Source of the DNA: Candidatus Roizmanbacteria bacterium
GTDB taxonomy: Bacteria > Patescibacteriota > Microgenomatia > UBA1406 > GWC2-37-13
Length of the DNA stretch: 5,177 nt
Assembly (NCBI GenBank): GCA_024653985.1
Contig: JANLIS010000104.1
Coordinates: forward strand, 1 to 5,177
Direction of reading: 5' to 3'
Shown here one piece after another: positions 4,450-5,177 of this stretch (the first letter of the stretch is position 1; each line of letters starts with the position of its first letter). A model generated the notes under the pieces. That model had not been told where the DNA came from, ran no database searches, and was given only the letters and a program-made list of their open reading frames with translations. The position numbers and the translations under genes were made by a program.

Positions 4450-5177
4450 ATGTTTAAATTCGTCATCATCCGCCATGGCCTATCAGTTTGGTCCGACCGT
4501 TTTACCGGTTGGACGGATATTGATATCGCTCCAAGTGGGATTGAGGAGACAAGGAAATACGGCTTAAAATTAAAAGAGCTTGGATATTCTTTTGACCTTG
4601 GTTTTACCTCATACTTAAAACGTGGTATCAAAACCATGGAGATTGTTTTGGAAGTTATGGGCTTATCAAATATTCCGGTCATCAAAGCTTGGCAGTTGAA
4701 TGAACGTCATTATGGGGCTCTACAAGGATTAAACAAGCCAGAAACCGTCGCCAAATATGGGGAAAAACAGGTTACGATCTGGCGACGCAGTTATGATATT
4801 CCACCACCTCAACTTGAAAAAGCCGACCCTCGTCACCCGGCCAACGACCCTGTTTATAAAGATATTGACCCATCTTTACTTCCTGCCAGCGAATGTCTCA
4901 AAGACACCTATGCCCGATCAGTCCCCTATTTCCAAAAAATGATTGAGCCGGAAATAAAAAATGGTAAAAAAGTAATTTTGTCAGGTCATCATAATTCTTT
5001 AAGGGCGATCATAAAATATTTGGATAATATTTCCAATGAAGATATCGTCAGTTTGAATATTCCATATTGCATTCCTTTGGTTTATGAACTTGATGAAAAT
5101 CTAAAGCCGATCAAACATTACTATTTAGCGCCTGATGAAGAGGTAAAGAGAGTGATAGAGGGAATAAAAAATCAGAC
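4450..5177 (+). CDS. gpmA: 2,3-bisphosphoglycerate-dependent phosphoglycerate mutase (3' end outside window)
   Basis: This cytoplasmic glycolytic enzyme interconverts 3- and 2-phosphoglycerate through a phospho-histidine. From the ATG at 4450, 242 codons are open to the window edge; the family is usually about 248-250 residues, so only a short tail is missing. Motifs in order are RHG (8-10) with phosphorylated H9, RFTGW (17-21), TSYLKRGIKT (53-62) with R58, LNERHYGALQGLNK (83-96) with E85, WRRSYDIPPP (111-120), GHHNSLRA (179-186) with the second catalytic H180, and LNIPYCIPLVYELDENLKP (202-220). The N-terminal loop is odd: the usual RHGESxWN is RHGLSVWS, two residues shorter before RFTGW, and the Asn that normally contacts phosphate is Ser15. 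There is no Shine-Dalgarno ahead of the start. It shares orientation with the epimerase gene, suggesting a sugar-phosphate pair. Confidence 0.92.
   Translation, partial: MFKFVIIRHGLSVWSDRFTGWTDIDIAPSGIEETRKYGLKLKELGYSFDLGFTSYLKRGIKTMEIVLEVMGLSNIPVIKAWQLNERHYGALQGLNKPETVAKYGEKQVTIWRRSYDIPPPQLEKADPRHPANDPVYKDIDPSLLPASECLKDTYARSVPYFQKMIEPEIKNGKKVILSGHHNSLRAIIKYLDNISNEDIVSLNIPYCIPLVYELDENLKPIKHYYLAPDEEVKRVIEGIKNQ

Noticed and set aside
4437..4685. An 82-codon open frame on the minus strand over the start of gpmA.
   Set aside because: It is opposite the conserved GpmA N-terminus and shows no domain or start signal.
4757..4942. A 61-codon open frame on the plus strand in another phase of gpmA.
   Set aside because: It overlaps the well-conserved central part of GpmA in a different frame and is a shadow.
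2..5177. Alternative genetic code (TGA read as glycine), known in some candidate phyla.
   Set aside because: All six genes read through with the standard bacterial code and none needs an in-frame TGA.

Overview
The window is about 5.2 kb of AT-rich, densely packed bacterial DNA with six protein genes and no RNA genes. The style suggests a member of the Candidate Phyla Radiation (Patescibacteria), though this is inferred from character and not from a marker gene. The supporting signs are compact genes, short period-7/8/9 AT-rich repeats both between and inside genes, a four-helix-bundle 'suffix' gene, and no Shine-Dalgarno sequence ahead of any of the five starts that can be inspected. All five visible stop codons are TAA, and no reading frame requires a recoded TGA.

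Layout: (1) 2-418 (+) encodes an RNase HI-like protein with the full D-E-D-D catalytic set. (2) 419-544 is intergenic. It holds a strong promoter-like pair and the first array of a 9-bp repeat, which runs over the start codon of the next gene. (3) 545-1090 (+) encodes a four-helix-bundle (S23/IVP-like) protein with a second array of the same 9-bp repeat inside the coding sequence. (4) 1093-2196 (+) is dprA, only 2 bp downstream, followed by a clear rho-independent terminator at 2206-2230. (5) 2229-3542 (-) is an M20 metallopeptidase, convergent with dprA. (6) 3543-3681 is a divergent intergenic region almost filled by an 89-bp palindromic, MITE-like element with perfect 7-bp flanking direct repeats. 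(7) 3682-4350 (+) is a ribulose-phosphate 3-epimerase-like gene. (8) 4351-4449 is a repeat-rich spacer with a third 9-bp array. (9) 4450 to the window end (+) is gpmA, cut by the edge just before its expected end.

Functionally, RNase H and DprA are nucleic-acid housekeeping or DNA-uptake proteins. The epimerase-like protein and GpmA belong to sugar-phosphate metabolism, and the M20 enzyme would process peptides. The most unusual content is the repeats. One degenerate 9-bp unit (about AGTCTAATN) recurs in three places: at the promoter and start of the four-helix-bundle gene, in-frame inside that gene, and across the stop codon of the epimerase gene. RNase H and the epimerase each carry a different short-period repeat (7 bp and 8 bp) inside a surface-loop insertion. 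In addition, the palindromic element appears to have inserted 7 bp from the M20 start codon and may donate a -35 box to the epimerase gene.
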